Of a stretch of DNA of 64,000 nt, positions 19,179-28,357 are shown in pieces (within the stretch, counting starts at the first letter, position 1; each line of letters starts with the position of its first letter). The notes below the pieces were generated by a model, which was not told the DNA's origin, made no database searches, and saw nothing but the letters and a program-made list of their open reading frames with translations. Position numbers and translations under genes: made by a program. The stretch is from Bacillus solimangrovi (GTDB lineage: Bacteria; Bacillota; Bacilli; Bacillales; Bacillaceae_N): NCBI RefSeq assembly GCF_001742425.1, contig NZ_MJEH01000014.1, forward strand, positions 1 through 64,000, written 5' to 3'.

Positions 19179-19679
19179 TCATCTTAAAGATTCATGAATT
19201 TCTTCACGTGTGTTTCTCCATATTTCACCATCATTGAAGTTTTTCAAAAAATCAGCGAGAATTATTTTTGATTTTTCATCCATATTATCAACAACTAACT
19301 TTCCTTTTAAAGCTTTATCCATATGATTAACATGTTCAGGCATAGACTTGTACCCACGACGACTTTCCGCATCAATTAACATTTCACAAGCTCCTACACC
19401 CGCATACTCAGGTCCTTTCTCCCCACGTTGAACCGTAACCCATACGAGCCAATACAACTTCCCGTTTGGCACATCTTCTTTATTAGGAGTAAACTTAATT
19501 CGTTTTTCAATTGCACTTCTTGCATGCAGTGCACCTACATCAACAGATGCTTCACCATTTTCAACATCTACAATTACGGGTGAAACATTCTCCAAGCTTA
19601 ACGCTCCTGTGCCGTAACCGCCATGTCCATCGGTCGGATCATTTTTTATAATATTAAACCCAAGCTTCTTTTCGCTCAT
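19179..19679 (-). CDS. ywhD: YwhD family protein
   Basis: A 166-aa cytosolic protein of the YwhD family (about 172 aa in B. subtilis), recognised by LGFNIIKNDPTDGHGGYGTG at the N-terminus, the LHARSAIEKRIKF segment and KLYWLVWVTVQRGEKGPEYAGVGACEM. No biochemical function is assigned to the family. ATG 19679 follows AAAGGAGCGG. The gene keeps its conserved place near pbpG and speEB, convergent with pbpG, and nothing else is visible in the 265-base gap beyond the pbpG terminator. Confidence 0.92.
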   Translation of the reverse strand: MSEKKLGFNIIKNDPTDGHGGYGTGALSLENVSPVIVDVENGEASVDVGALHARSAIEKRIKFTPNKEDVPNGKLYWLVWVTVQRGEKGPEYAGVGACEMLIDAESRRGYKSMPEHVNHMDKALKGKLVVDNMDEKSKIILADFLKNFNDGEIWRNTREEIHESLR

Positions 19680-19941
19680 TTATTACCGCTCCTTTTTCTT
19701 ATAAGAATATATGCATAGTTTATTACGAACTAACTCGTTCTATCATTGTATAATCGGTTCATCTAACCACCCATTAGGATGAAAGTAATATCCCAACTGA
19801 TGGAAGTTTCACTTTATTTTATCATACAAATTTTATTGATTTCATCTAAAGTAAATTCAAAAAATAAGATAAAAAAAGAGGAATTTCTACATTTTTTGCG
19901 AACAATACATGTTGAACTATGTATTAAAGGAGAGAGACATC

Positions 19942-20130
19942 ATGCCATACGTAACTGTAAAAATGCTTGAAGGTCGTTCTGATGACCAAAAAAAAGCACT
20001 TGTAGAAAAAGTAACAGATGCTGTTAGTGAAACAACAGGAGCTCCAAAAGAACGTATTACAGTATTTATTGAAGAAATGACGAAAAATCATTACGGTGTT
20101 GCAGGCAAACGTCTAAGCGACCAAGAATAA
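19942..20130 (+). CDS. ywhB: 4-oxalocrotonate tautomerase family enzyme (YwhB)
   Basis: A 62-aa tautomerase-superfamily subunit. The ATG at 19942 follows AAAGGAGAGAG, so the mature protein begins with the catalytic Pro1 after Met removal (MPYVTVKMLEGR). Conserved arginines follow in the ERITVFIEEM and GVAGKRLSD parts. The family keto-enol tautomerises 2-hydroxymuconate-like acids, and the natural substrate of YwhB-type proteins is unknown. An upstream in-frame ATG at 19909 would bury the proline and is rejected. A long palindromic terminator follows. Confidence 0.95.
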   Translation: MPYVTVKMLEGRSDDQKKALVEKVTDAVSETTGAPKERITVFIEEMTKNHYGVAGKRLSDQE

Positions 20131-20131
20131 T

Positions 20132-20168
20132 AAAGATGGTCACCTCAATTGAGGTGACCATTTTTTTA
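20132..20168 (+). terminator. Intrinsic terminator of ywhB
   Basis: A 26-base perfect palindrome (ATGGTCACCTCAA and its complement, 20136-20161) immediately after the stop codon is followed by TTTTTTT. Confidence 0.88.
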
Positions 20169-20276
20169 AAATAAGGAATCGTATTTAGATACCCATCTAT
20201 GAACTTCATTAATATGAAGTTATAAGTAATCGTGCATACTGGTGCTTTCATCACCCTAAATACGCTCCTTAATCTC

Positions 20277-20795
20277 TTAACTATGTTGTAACACTTCAGA
20301 GAGCTGCTTTAAGTCATTAATATAACGATAAGCTTCCTGAATCTCTTCTTCTGCGTAGTTTTGCTCACTCTTTATTGCATAGATCTTTTCTATTACATGA
20401 GCTTTTGACAAGTCATCAAAATAGAGAATTGTAGAGACTAGTTCAAGGAATCTAGAGCTTTGGCAATTGACCTTTTTAACATATTCACGCATTGGAGGTA
20501 ATTCAATTTGGTATTGTTGCAGAAATCCACTCCCTTTTTCAGTAAGAGAATAACGATATTGAAAGGAGCGACCTTTTTTCTCTCTTATCTCATTTAAAAA
20601 ACCTAGATTTCCTAATTCCTCGATACGTAACGTTAATTCTTCAGAATAAGGGCCATAAAAATGAAAGTTGTACTTTTCGCTAAATGGATACTCTAACTTC
20701 TTCGCAATATAAATGATCTTCTGCAATTTCTTTCTTCCAATAACTTCTTCTGCATCCTCCAACACTTTCAATATCTTTACATGATGATCAAACAA
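20277..20795 (-). CDS. ywgA: YwgA family protein
   Basis: A 172-aa soluble protein of the YwgA family. It shows RKKLQKIIYIAKKLEYPFSEKYNFHFYGPYSEEL, a pattern also seen in type II toxin-antitoxin SocA-like/DUF4065 proteins and in winged-helix folds, followed by a LTEKGSGFL turn. No function is assigned. It starts 13 bases after ywfO ends on the same strand, so the two form a unit as in B. subtilis. The ATG at 20795 has AGGATAGGAGAT upstream. Confidence 0.88.
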   Translation of the reverse strand: MFDHHVKILKVLEDAEEVIGRKKLQKIIYIAKKLEYPFSEKYNFHFYGPYSEELTLRIEELGNLGFLNEIREKKGRSFQYRYSLTEKGSGFLQQYQIELPPMREYVKKVNCQSSRFLELVSTILYFDDLSKAHVIEKIYAIKSEQNYAEEEIQEAYRYINDLKQLSEVLQHS

Positions 20796-20808
20796 ACCGA
20801 TTCATCTC

Positions 20809-22104
20809 CTATCCTTGCAATATTTCCATAATTCTGCGCTTGACTTGACTGTCATCTGGAAGTTCATTGATTTTATCTTCTGGAAAGTATAACTTATGAT
20901 CTGTTCTTGTTTTCCCTGAGATTGATTCAACAATTTCTGATTCCCTTGATAATTCCCGTAATTCGCCATTTGGCATTGATAAGTAGATAGGGACTCGTTC
21001 TCCTTCTTCACCAGGACGATAAAAATCGTACGGTAAATCAGAAGATGAATCCATTACTAAATAATAGTCTGTGTTTAATCCCGCAACTCGGAACAAGTTT
21101 TTCAACTCTTCCCATTGTGCTAAGTTAATTGGGTTAAATTCAGCATATTTAAAGAGCTTTCGGTTCATAAATCGTTGGCATAAATCTCTTAATATTTCAT
21201 CCTTTTCTTCTTGCCACATTTGAAAATAGAACAACACAATCGATTCATCTAATCTCAAATAATCTTGCAAAGATACATCTTCCTCAAAGAAGGCATAGAA
21301 ATGAATCGGTTCATATAAGAAGCTATAACCCGTTTTATACAGTTCCTTAACACGCTTAAAGATTTTTGTAAGAATCACTTCGGCACTACGTGTAACAGGG
21401 TGAAAATACACTTGCCAGTACATTTGGTAGCGACTCATTATGTAGTCTTCAACCGCATGCATCCCTGTTTTCTTAATAACTGCCTGTTCCTCAGTAGGTC
21501 GCATCACACGTAAAATACGTTCCATATCGAAATGGCCATAACTTACGCCTGTATAATACGCATCACGCTGTAAATAATCCATTCTATCTGCATCTATCTG
21601 GCTTGATATTAAGCTAACTACTAATTTATTTTCATATGTTTTATTAATCACATCTGCGACCTTCTCAGGAAAGTCAGCACTTACTCGCTGCAACACTTCA
21701 TGAACTTGCGTGTTACCTAGAATAATCTTACGAGTCCATTCTTCATGATCTAGTGAAAATACTTTCTCAAAAGAATGTGAAAATGGTCCGTGACCGACGT
21801 CATGCAGTAGAGCTGCTGCTAAACAAAGTAATCGTTCATTCCTATTCCAATTCTCATAACCCTCAAAACGGTCGATGATTCTTCGTATAATTTCATATAC
21901 TCCGAGGGAATGATTAAAACGGCTGTGCTCTGCCCCATGAAACGTCAAATACGACGTGCCAAGCTGACGAACACGACGTAAACGCTGAAACTCTTTTGTA
22001 CCTATTAAGTCCCAAATTAATAAATCACGTACATGAACATAACGATGAACAGGGTCTTTGAACACTTTCTCTTCACTCAATTGCATCGTTGCATAATTTT
22101 TCAA
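20809..22104 (-). CDS. ywfO: HD-domain phosphohydrolase YwfO
   Basis: A 431-aa HD-superfamily protein of the dGTPase-like YwfO group. Metal ligands appear in HSRFNHSLGVYEI, ALLHDVGHGPFSHSFE (the HD motif with preceding histidine) and ISSQIDADRMDYLQRDAYYTG. B. subtilis YwfO is about 433 aa; an Enterococcus relative hydrolyses dNTPs, so nucleotide hydrolysis is plausible but not shown for this protein. Translation likely starts at TTG 22104 with AAGGAG nine bases upstream; ATG 22086 is an alternative. It is followed at 13 bases by ywgA. Confidence 0.92.
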   Translation of the reverse strand: MKNYATMQLSEEKVFKDPVHRYVHVRDLLIWDLIGTKEFQRLRRVRQLGTSYLTFHGAEHSRFNHSLGVYEIIRRIIDRFEGYENWNRNERLLCLAAALLHDVGHGPFSHSFEKVFSLDHEEWTRKIILGNTQVHEVLQRVSADFPEKVADVINKTYENKLVVSLISSQIDADRMDYLQRDAYYTGVSYGHFDMERILRVMRPTEEQAVIKKTGMHAVEDYIMSRYQMYWQVYFHPVTRSAEVILTKIFKRVKELYKTGYSFLYEPIHFYAFFEEDVSLQDYLRLDESIVLFYFQMWQEEKDEILRDLCQRFMNRKLFKYAEFNPINLAQWEELKNLFRVAGLNTDYYLVMDSSSDLPYDFYRPGEEGERVPIYLSMPNGELRELSRESEIVESISGKTRTDHKLYFPEDKINELPDDSQVKRRIMEILQG

Positions 22105-22363
22105 CGTTAGGGGCTCCTTCCCTTCGATTGATTATCTCGCTCTATTATACATGCAATAAATAAAATACAAAAAGCTCGTAACGATTGATAATAGTCTAGT
22201 TAACTGGCACTACCTCATCATAACTCCTTTGATTAAACGATTGTATATCTCTAAACATTTCTTCATAAAAAGTTTATAATTATAGGACGAAGTAATCACT
22301 TATCCTTGATCAATTCAATCATGTTTTTAGTATGTTATATCTATAAATTTTATATGTTTTCCA

Positions 22364-22398
22364 TAAAAAAACCGTACTGCTGTCGCAACACGGTTTTA
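22364..22398 (-). terminator. Intrinsic terminator of the DUF1450 gene
   Basis: On the minus strand ACCGTGTTGC and GCAGTACGGT pair over ten positions with two G-U pairs, followed by TTTTTTT, just after the stop at 22403. Confidence 0.8.
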
Positions 22399-22402
22399 AT
22401 CG

Positions 22403-22630
22403 TTATTTTTTCATTTTTTTTATTACTTTTTCCATCAATGCATCTTCATCTAACGCAGCGATAGGGCGATTGTTCACAAACGCAAAAGTTTTCTTACGGC
22501 CTGGTCCACAATATGACTGACACCCAATTTGAATATCAGCGTTAGAGTCAGCTTCCTTCAGCTTCGGAACCAATGTTTTCACATCAACGCCTTTGCAGTC
22601 ATCGCAAACCCGGAACTCATTCTTCGCCAT
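22403..22630 (-). CDS. DUF1450 small cysteine protein
   Basis: A 75-aa DUF1450 protein. CDDCKG at residues 9-14 and [22 protein letters not shown] at 36-57 give a thioredoxin-like ferredoxin pattern of four cysteines, suggesting a metal or iron-sulfur site. B. subtilis YuzB is a relative. The function is unknown. The ATG at 22630 has AAAGGGTGAATTAG upstream. It stands alone with its own terminator, divergent from rsfA. Confidence 0.88.
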   Translation of the reverse strand: MAKNEFRVCDDCKGVDVKTLVPKLKEADSNADIQIGCQSYCGPGRKKTFAFVNNRPIAALDEDALMEKVIKKMKK

Positions 22631-23061
22631 CTAATTCACCCTTTCTCATTATTGTTCTAATCTATATCCGTGTTACATTTTGATTCTATTATGTTTTATA
22701 CTAGACGGCATTTATTTTATCACTGCCGCTTTCATTGATGCAACTATTGCATTTATCACAAACAGATGTAACTTTTCCCCAACGTTTTCAATAACCTCTA
22801 TTACACTTTTAATTTGATACGTATATTATTTCTCTATTTGGTCATCCTAATAGTAACTGAACTAAATATCTTAAATCACCACTTACAAAATATGATTGTT
22901 AAACAATTAAGTGGAGATTTTCTTGCATCATTCACTGCTTCTACATTGAACAACTGATGGAATTACATCCAATCGTTCAATATAGGAACCGTGTAGCGTT
23001 AGCACACCTATAATTTACATTTGTTCTATTAAACTTATTGAAATAGAAAGGGGAAATTTAA
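22631..23061. other. 430-base intergenic region, no gene seen
   Basis: The gap between the divergent DUF1450 gene and rsfA contains no open frame with a ribosome-binding site and no strong hairpin. It is AT-rich and must hold both promoters, but I could not identify a convincing sigma-A or sigma-F pair. Confidence 0.5.
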
Positions 23062-23688
23062 ATGAAATCAAGACAAGATGCATGGAGTGAAAGAGATGAT
23101 AAGTTGCTTGCAGAAACAGTTCTGCGCCACATTCGAGAAGGAAGTACGCAGTTAAATGCCTTTGATGAAGTCGGTGATAAATTAAATCGTACATCTGCAG
23201 CTTGTGGATTCCGTTGGAACGCGATTGTTCGTGCTAAACATACAACTGACATTGCACGTTCGAAGAAAGAACGAAAGCAGCGTATGCGTGCGCTAAAATT
23301 AAAAACAAAACCATTATATACGCCACCTGAGACAGTTATTGACTATCATGAGATCGATAGAAAAACAGAACTTAATGTTTCAATTGATGATGTCATTGGG
23401 TTTTTACAAGAATTAAAAAATGGACAAACTGAGCACGATGAAGAATTACAACACGAAATTGAAACAATGAAACAACAAAATGCACTTCTATCCAAGCAGA
23501 CTGAAGAACTAGAAAACGAAATTCATAAAAAAGAGGAATCATTTGAAACGATTGAGCGTGACTATGAAGCACTTGTAAAAATCATGAATCGTGCAAGAAA
23601 AATGGTAATGTTTGAAGATGATGATTTGAAGGCAAATACGTTTCAAATGGATCGCAACGGGAACCTAGAACGCGTTGCCAATAAATAA
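23062..23688 (+). CDS. rsfA: RsfA-family prespore transcription regulator
   Basis: A 208-aa Myb/SANT-like DNA-binding protein of the RsfA family. The N-terminal domain contains RQDAWSERDDKLLAETVLRHIREGSTQLNAFDEVGDKLNRTSAACGFRWN, shown here by position 4-55, with its spaced tryptophans. A basic linker follows (KKERKQRMRALKLKTK), then a coiled coil about residues 120-185. In B. subtilis RsfA (258 aa) is made in the forespore under sigma-F and tunes sigma-F genes; this copy is shorter at the C-terminus. The start has GAAAGGGG upstream. It lies between the DUF1450 gene and lipL, the expected ywf neighbourhood. Confidence 0.9.
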   Translation: MKSRQDAWSERDDKLLAETVLRHIREGSTQLNAFDEVGDKLNRTSAACGFRWNAIVRAKHTTDIARSKKERKQRMRALKLKTKPLYTPPETVIDYHEIDRKTELNVSIDDVIGFLQELKNGQTEHDEELQHEIETMKQQNALLSKQTEELENEIHKKEESFETIERDYEALVKIMNRARKMVMFEDDDLKANTFQMDRNGNLERVANK

Positions 23689-23771
23689 TTTTTGTTAACT
23701 AGTGTCTTTCCTCCCTATTGACACTTTTATATACAATATAACTTCTATCTTTACTGCAAGTGTATATGGGA

Positions 23772-23803
23772 ATAAGAAGAGCTTACTAGGCTCTTCTTTT
23801 TCT
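23772..23803 (+). terminator. Intrinsic terminator downstream of rsfA
   Basis: AAGAAGAGC (23774-23782) pairs with GCTCTTCTT (23790-23798), followed by TTTCTC. The remaining 270 bases up to lipL hold no further recognisable feature. Confidence 0.75.
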
Positions 23804-24074
23804 CATGTTCACAAACATCTAAACCCTCCATGCTATAATGAATAACACTCATATTGCTCTATCTATCAGAAACCGAGAATACTCTATTTTTGAATATTGT
23901 TACTTGAAAACAAAAACATTAAGCAGTTCGGTAATTTAGTTGCTCTTTAACTATATGGTATATTCAAGTATAGCTATAAACTGATGCCAATCATAAATAA
24001 CCACCAATAAAAGACCTTGAAGATTAAACATAGATGGTAGTTTTATTTTACATTTTATAAGGAGGGGCTTGACC

Positions 24075-24899
24075 TTGAGTCATTCATTATTACATCAAAA
24101 TACTTGGAGGCTAATTGACCAAACAAGTCTAGGTCCAGCTTTTGATGCATTACAGTCATTTGCAATAGATGATACATTGTGCCAAGTGATTGGAGAAGGA
24201 CAATCACACCCTACTGTTCGTTCATGGGTTCACCATAATACAATCGTACTTGGTATTCAAGATACGAGATTACCGTACATTACAGAAGCAGTTACTTTTC
24301 TCGAAGAACAAGGATGGAATGTAATCGTCCGTAATTCTGGTGGACTTGCTGTTGTATTAGACGAAGGAGTTCTTAATATTTCACTTGTCTTACCAGAAGA
24401 ACGAATCAATATTGATAAGGGTTATGATGCTATGTTTGATTTAATCAAACAAATGTTACACGGTTACCCTGTTGAAATAGAAGCTAGAGAAATTGTGGGC
24501 TCCTATTGTCCTGGTAGCTATGACTTAAGTATTAATGGAAAGAAATTTGCAGGAATTTCCCAACGGAGACTTCGCGGTGGAGTAGCTGTACAAATCTATC
24601 TATGTGCAACAGGTAGTGGGAGCGAACGAGCTGAATTGATACGTGAATTCTATAAAATTGGTCGTCAAAATGAGCAAACTAAATTTGACTTTCCTCATAT
24701 CGTACCTAATACAATGGCTTCTTTAAGCGAATTATTACTTGAAGAAATAAACGTTCAGTCGCTTATGTTTCTTCTGCTAACTCGCCTGAAAGAATATAGC
24801 AAACAACTATTACCTATGCAACTTAGCATAGAGGAATTTCAATTATATGATTATAACTACCAACGTATACTTAAACGAAATGAGAAAGTGTTAACTTAA
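24075..24899 (+). CDS. lipL: Octanoyl-[GcvH]:protein N-octanoyltransferase LipL
   Basis: A 274-aa lipoate-pathway amidotransferase (B. subtilis YwfL). It moves the octanoyl group from GcvH to the E2 subunits of 2-oxoacid dehydrogenases. The catalytic cysteine, about residue 145, lies in [44 protein letters not shown] is the conserved acyl pocket. The start is probably TTG 24075, nine bases after GGAGG; TTG 24069 is too close to the SD. It sits between rsfA and pta as in B. subtilis. Confidence 0.95.
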   Translation: MSHSLLHQNTWRLIDQTSLGPAFDALQSFAIDDTLCQVIGEGQSHPTVRSWVHHNTIVLGIQDTRLPYITEAVTFLEEQGWNVIVRNSGGLAVVLDEGVLNISLVLPEERINIDKGYDAMFDLIKQMLHGYPVEIEAREIVGSYCPGSYDLSINGKKFAGISQRRLRGGVAVQIYLCATGSGSERAELIREFYKIGRQNEQTKFDFPHIVPNTMASLSELLLEEINVQSLMFLLLTRLKEYSKQLLPMQLSIEEFQLYDYNYQRILKRNEKVLT

Positions 24900-24935
24900 T
24901 CATATTACCTTCTTGCCATAAATGATAGATTGATA

Positions 24936-24990
24936 AAAAGCAATCAAGTATGGAACATCCATTCTATCCATACTTGACTGCTTTTATGAA
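24936..24990. terminator. Bidirectional terminator between lipL and pta
   Basis: A 19-base arm (24936-24954) pairs with 24967-24985 except one mismatch. A-rich and T-rich ends on both strands allow it to end both convergent transcripts. Confidence 0.85.
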
Positions 24991-25027
24991 CCTTGTAAGA
25001 ATCTAACGCTAATAAAGTCTCGTGTTA

Positions 25028-25999
25028 TTACAGAGCTTGAGCTGCAGTAATCAACGCAAGCTTGTACACATCTTCAGCACTACAGCCACGAGAAAGGTCG
25101 TTTACTGGGCGATTTAAGCCTTGCAGAATAGGGCCTACAGCTTCGAAGTTACCAAGACGTTGTGCAATTTTGTACCCGATATTACCTGCTTCTAAGCTAG
25201 GGAATATGAACACGTTCGCATCTCCTTTTATAACTGAATCAGGTGCTTTTTTAGCCGCAACAGACGGAACAAATGCTGCATCAAATTGGAATTCACCATC
25301 GATAACAAGGTCATCACGTTCTTCCTTAACTAATTTAAGCGCTTCTGTTACACGTTCTGTTTCAGGTGATATTGCCGAACCGTAAGTTGAAAAGCTTAAC
25401 ATCGCAACACGAGGATCAATATCAAATAATTTCGCTGTTTCAGCACTTGCTATTGCTATTTCCGCTAAATCTTTGCTATTCGGTGAAATGTTAATCGCAC
25501 AATCAGCAAATACATATTTCTCATCACCGCGTACCATAACAAATGCACCCGAGGTTTTTTTCATGCCTTCTTTAGTCTTAATAATTTGTAAAGCAGGACG
25601 AACAGTATCTGCTGTAGAATGTACTGCTCCACTCACAAGACCATCTGCTTTGTTCGTATGTACAAGCATTGTTCCAAAATAATTAGCATCTTGAAGAATT
25701 TTTCGTGCATCTTCTTCAGTAGACTTTCCTTTTCTTCTTTCTACGAATGATTGAACGAGCATATCCATCTCTTCATAAGTTCCAGGATCAAAAATAGTAA
25801 CACCACTCAATTCAACATTTAGGGAATTTGCTGTATTACGAACTTCCTCTTCATTTCCTACTACTATTGGATGTAGAAGATCTTCATTGGCTAAACGACT
25901 TACGACTGTTAGGATACGCTCATCTGTTCCCTCAGGAAAAACAACTGTTTTCTTTTCTCCCGACAATTTTTCTTTAATACCAGTAAATAAATCACTCAT
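25028..25999 (-). CDS. pta: Phosphate acetyltransferase Pta
   Basis: A 323-aa phosphotransacetylase, exactly the B. subtilis length, converting acetyl-CoA and phosphate to acetyl phosphate in overflow metabolism. Signatures are VVFPEGTDERILTVVSRLANE, LVSGAVHSTADTVRPALQIIK, YVFADCAINISPNSKDLAEIA, and PDSVIKGDANVFIFPSLEAGNIGYKIAQRL, cited here by their key segments. The start has GGAGGTTC upstream. A cre-like site lies 170 bases upstream, matching the CcpA control known for pta. Confidence 0.97.
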   Translation of the reverse strand: MSDLFTGIKEKLSGEKKTVVFPEGTDERILTVVSRLANEDLLHPIVVGNEEEVRNTANSLNVELSGVTIFDPGTYEEMDMLVQSFVERRKGKSTEEDARKILQDANYFGTMLVHTNKADGLVSGAVHSTADTVRPALQIIKTKEGMKKTSGAFVMVRGDEKYVFADCAINISPNSKDLAEIAIASAETAKLFDIDPRVAMLSFSTYGSAISPETERVTEALKLVKEERDDLVIDGEFQFDAAFVPSVAAKKAPDSVIKGDANVFIFPSLEAGNIGYKIAQRLGNFEAVGPILQGLNRPVNDLSRGCSAEDVYKLALITAAQAL

Positions 26000-26168
26000 T
26001 ATTTTGAACCTCCATTAATTATATCCTCAACTTTTAGCGAAACATGTCTACGTTTACTATTACCTATTCATATACTTTCAAACCGACACTTTCTCTAAAT
26101 ACTAATAATACTTTACTGCTTCCATTAGGATACTGCTTTTTACATACTTTTAAAACAAGCACATCTTA

Positions 26169-26182
26169 CGTAATCGCTTTCA
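26169..26182 (-). promoter_or_regulatory. cre-like CcpA site upstream of pta
   Basis: On the minus strand TGAAAGCGATTACG matches the cre consensus TGWAANCGNTNWCA at all but the last position. In B. subtilis CcpA activates pta from a cre upstream of the promoter. The remainder of the 360-base gap to hemQ holds no gene. Confidence 0.5.
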
Positions 26183-26363
26183 AATAAAAGTCTTTATTTT
26201 TTCAAAAAATAGAATCTTTTGTTTTCAATTAAAACTTGATCTAAAAATCATTCTTAAAGATTCCTGTTGCTACATGCTCGAACTCGGTGTTTCTATGACA
26301 TGTATGTTATATTTATATGGAGTGTACATACTATTCTCGAACATATTGAAGGAGTGAACTTAA

Positions 26364-27107
26364 ATGAGCGAACCAGCAAAAACTTTAGAAGGTTGGTATA
26401 GTCTACATGATTTCCGTTCAATCGATTGGGTTGCTTGGAAACAGCTTTCAAGTGATGAGCGTGAAGCTATCATTCATGAATTCCAGGCTTTCTTAAATAA
26501 GTTAAACGAAACTCAAGAAGAAAAAGTAGGTAGCCATGCTTTCTATCAAATAATTGGGCAAAAGGCTGACTTTGTCTTAATGACACTTCGTCCAACAATG
26601 AACGAGCTTGGTGATATTGAAACAGCCTTTAATAAAACTAGACTTGCTGATTATACAATTCCGGTTTATTCTTATGTATCGGTTGTAGAATTAAGTAACT
26701 ATCTTCCGGCTGATAAAGATCCAAACGAAGATCCACAAATTCAAGCACGTCTTAAACCTATTCTTCCACAATGGGAATATCTCTGCTTCTATCCAATGGA
26801 TAAACGTCGTCAAGGTGATGATAACTGGTACATGCTTTCAATGGAAGAACGCATGAATATGATGCGTAGCCATGGAATGATTGGTCGTCAATATGCAGGT
26901 AAAGTAAAACAAATTATTACGGGTTCAGTTGGTTTTGATGATTGGGAATGGGGCGTTACATTATTCTCAGATGACGTTCTACAATTCAAAAAACTTATAT
27001 ACGAAATGCGCTTTGATGAAGTAAGTGCTCGCTTCGGTGAATTCGGATCCTTCTATGTGGGAACTCGCTTACCGCAAGAACGAATTTCAAACTTCCTTCA
27101 TGTATAA
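26364..27107 (+). CDS. hemQ: Coproheme decarboxylase HemQ
   Basis: A 247-aa chlorite-dismutase-fold enzyme (B. subtilis YwfI/HemQ) that oxidatively decarboxylates coproheme III to protoheme, the final step of the Gram-positive heme route. The axial His170 lies in [15 protein letters not shown] and the reactive Tyr143 in CFYPMDKRR. The tail [18 protein letters not shown] is characteristic. Length is standard. The ribosome-binding site GAAGGAGTGA is well placed. It is monocistronic with a terminator and lies beside pta as in B. subtilis. Confidence 0.96.
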   Translation: MSEPAKTLEGWYSLHDFRSIDWVAWKQLSSDEREAIIHEFQAFLNKLNETQEEKVGSHAFYQIIGQKADFVLMTLRPTMNELGDIETAFNKTRLADYTIPVYSYVSVVELSNYLPADKDPNEDPQIQARLKPILPQWEYLCFYPMDKRRQGDDNWYMLSMEERMNMMRSHGMIGRQYAGKVKQIITGSVGFDDWEWGVTLFSDDVLQFKKLIYEMRFDEVSARFGEFGSFYVGTRLPQERISNFLHV

Positions 27108-27123
27108 ATTTAATAAACTCATT

Positions 27124-27162
27124 TTCTCCTTGTTGTAAATCATACACAAGGAGTTTTTTTGT
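27124..27162 (+). terminator. Intrinsic terminator of hemQ
   Basis: CTCCTTGT (27126-27133) pairs with ACAAGGAG (27146-27153), followed by TTTTTTT. Confidence 0.8.
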
Positions 27163-27285
27163 CATAAACTTGTTTCTCATCTCATAACTTTAAATACTGA
27201 AGTATAATCGACCAATTAAATACCTTTCTTAGACAGCCTTTAAACTTGCTATTTTTTCTTTATCATTCTTGTGAGGTGAACAAAG

Positions 27286-27714
27286 ATGGTAATTCCATAC
27301 AACGAAATGGATGTAAAGTTGTTAGCGAGGTTAATGCGTGCTGAAGCAGAAGGCGACGGTCAACTTGGCATGTTAATGGTTGGAAATGTAGGTGTAAATC
27401 GCATCCGTGCTAACTGCCTTGACTTTAAGGATATTGACTCAATGAGAAGAATGGTCTTCCAGTCTCCTGGTGGCTTTGAAGCAACTCAAAAAGGATATTT
27501 TTATCAAAGGGCTAGAGAAAAGGATATTGAATTAGCCCGAAAAGCAATTAAGGGAATGCGTCTTGATCCAGCAAGCAATTCATTATGGTTCTTTAGACCA
27601 GAAGGTGATTGTCCAGCTCAATGGTATGATCAGTGGAATTCTGGACGATACAAGTCTCATTGCTTTTTCACACCTCTTGAAGCCAATTGCCCTAGCGTTT
27701 ACCGAACATTTTAA
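27286..27714 (+). CDS. cwlJ: Spore cortex-lytic hydrolase CwlJ
   Basis: A 142-aa Hydrolase_2 family (SleB/CwlJ C-domain) enzyme, the length of B. subtilis CwlJ. It has the catalytic-region glutamate in MRAEAEGDGQLGMLMVGNVGVNRI, the FQSPGGFEATQKG loop and SLWFFRPEGDCPAQW. There is no signal peptide, consistent with a coat-side protein made in the mother cell. CwlJ degrades cortex during germination in response to Ca-dipicolinate. It is followed 24 bases later by gerQ, whose product is required for CwlJ to localise. Confidence 0.95.
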   Translation: MVIPYNEMDVKLLARLMRAEAEGDGQLGMLMVGNVGVNRIRANCLDFKDIDSMRRMVFQSPGGFEATQKGYFYQRAREKDIELARKAIKGMRLDPASNSLWFFRPEGDCPAQWYDQWNSGRYKSHCFFTPLEANCPSVYRTF

Positions 27715-27738
27715 TTATGAATGATGAGGAGGAGTCTT

Positions 27739-28155
27739 ATGAAACAAGATTATTATTCACCTTACCAAAACGTATATGGAGGTCGACAACAACCTTCCTA
27801 TTCCTATGGCTTTCCGCCTGGTTATACTACCGGGGGACCTATACCACAAACTGGACCAAGTACTGCTGGGCCACCAAAATCACCATACTCTAATATTCCT
27901 GGCATGCTACCGCTAGAAGAATCCTATATCGAAAATATTCTCCGATTAAATAGAGGTAAACCTGTTACTGTATACATGACATTTGAAAACAACAAGGAAT
28001 GGAATGCGATGACCTTTAGAGGTATAATCGAAGCTGCAGGTCGTGATCATATCATATTAAGTGATCCTGAAACAGGAAAACGATACCTATTATTAATGAT
28101 TTACCTTGATTACGTTGTCTTTGACGAAGAAGTAAATTATGATTTGCCATACTAA
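27739..28155 (+). CDS. gerQ: Spore coat protein GerQ
   Basis: A 138-aa spore coat protein (B. subtilis YwdL/GerQ). The N-terminal 60 residues are rich in Tyr, Pro, Gly and Gln (YYSPYQNVYGGRQQPSY). A conserved C-terminal domain begins at LPLEESYIENILRLNRGKPV and ends with IYLDYVVFDEEVNYDLPY. ATG 27739 has GAGGAGGAG upstream; an in-frame ATG at 27721 lies in the SD region and is rejected. GerQ retains CwlJ in the coat and is cross-linked by transglutaminase Tgl. The cwlJ-gerQ order here makes the functional pair one operon. Confidence 0.94.
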   Translation: MKQDYYSPYQNVYGGRQQPSYSYGFPPGYTTGGPIPQTGPSTAGPPKSPYSNIPGMLPLEESYIENILRLNRGKPVTVYMTFENNKEWNAMTFRGIIEAAGRDHIILSDPETGKRYLLLMIYLDYVVFDEEVNYDLPY

Positions 28156-28318
28156 AAAATACAAACCTAACACTCATGAATAAGAGTTGAGTTACGTAAT
28201 ATACCTTCCTATCTATGCAATGATTAGAATATCTAAATTACATTCTTGATAAATTGACTCTTATAATCAAATCAGTAGCACTTGAAGCTAGCCACCTCAT
28301 CACGTTACATTTCCATAC

Positions 28319-28354
28319 AAAAAAAGTTGCCTTGTATGTAAGGCAACTTTTTTT
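28319..28354. terminator. Terminator of ywdK, symmetrical
   Basis: AAAAAAGTTGCCTT and AAGGCAACTTTTTT form a perfect hairpin with runs of A and T on both strands, so it may serve the convergent gerQ and ywdK transcripts. Confidence 0.85.
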
Positions 28355-28357
28355 GTA

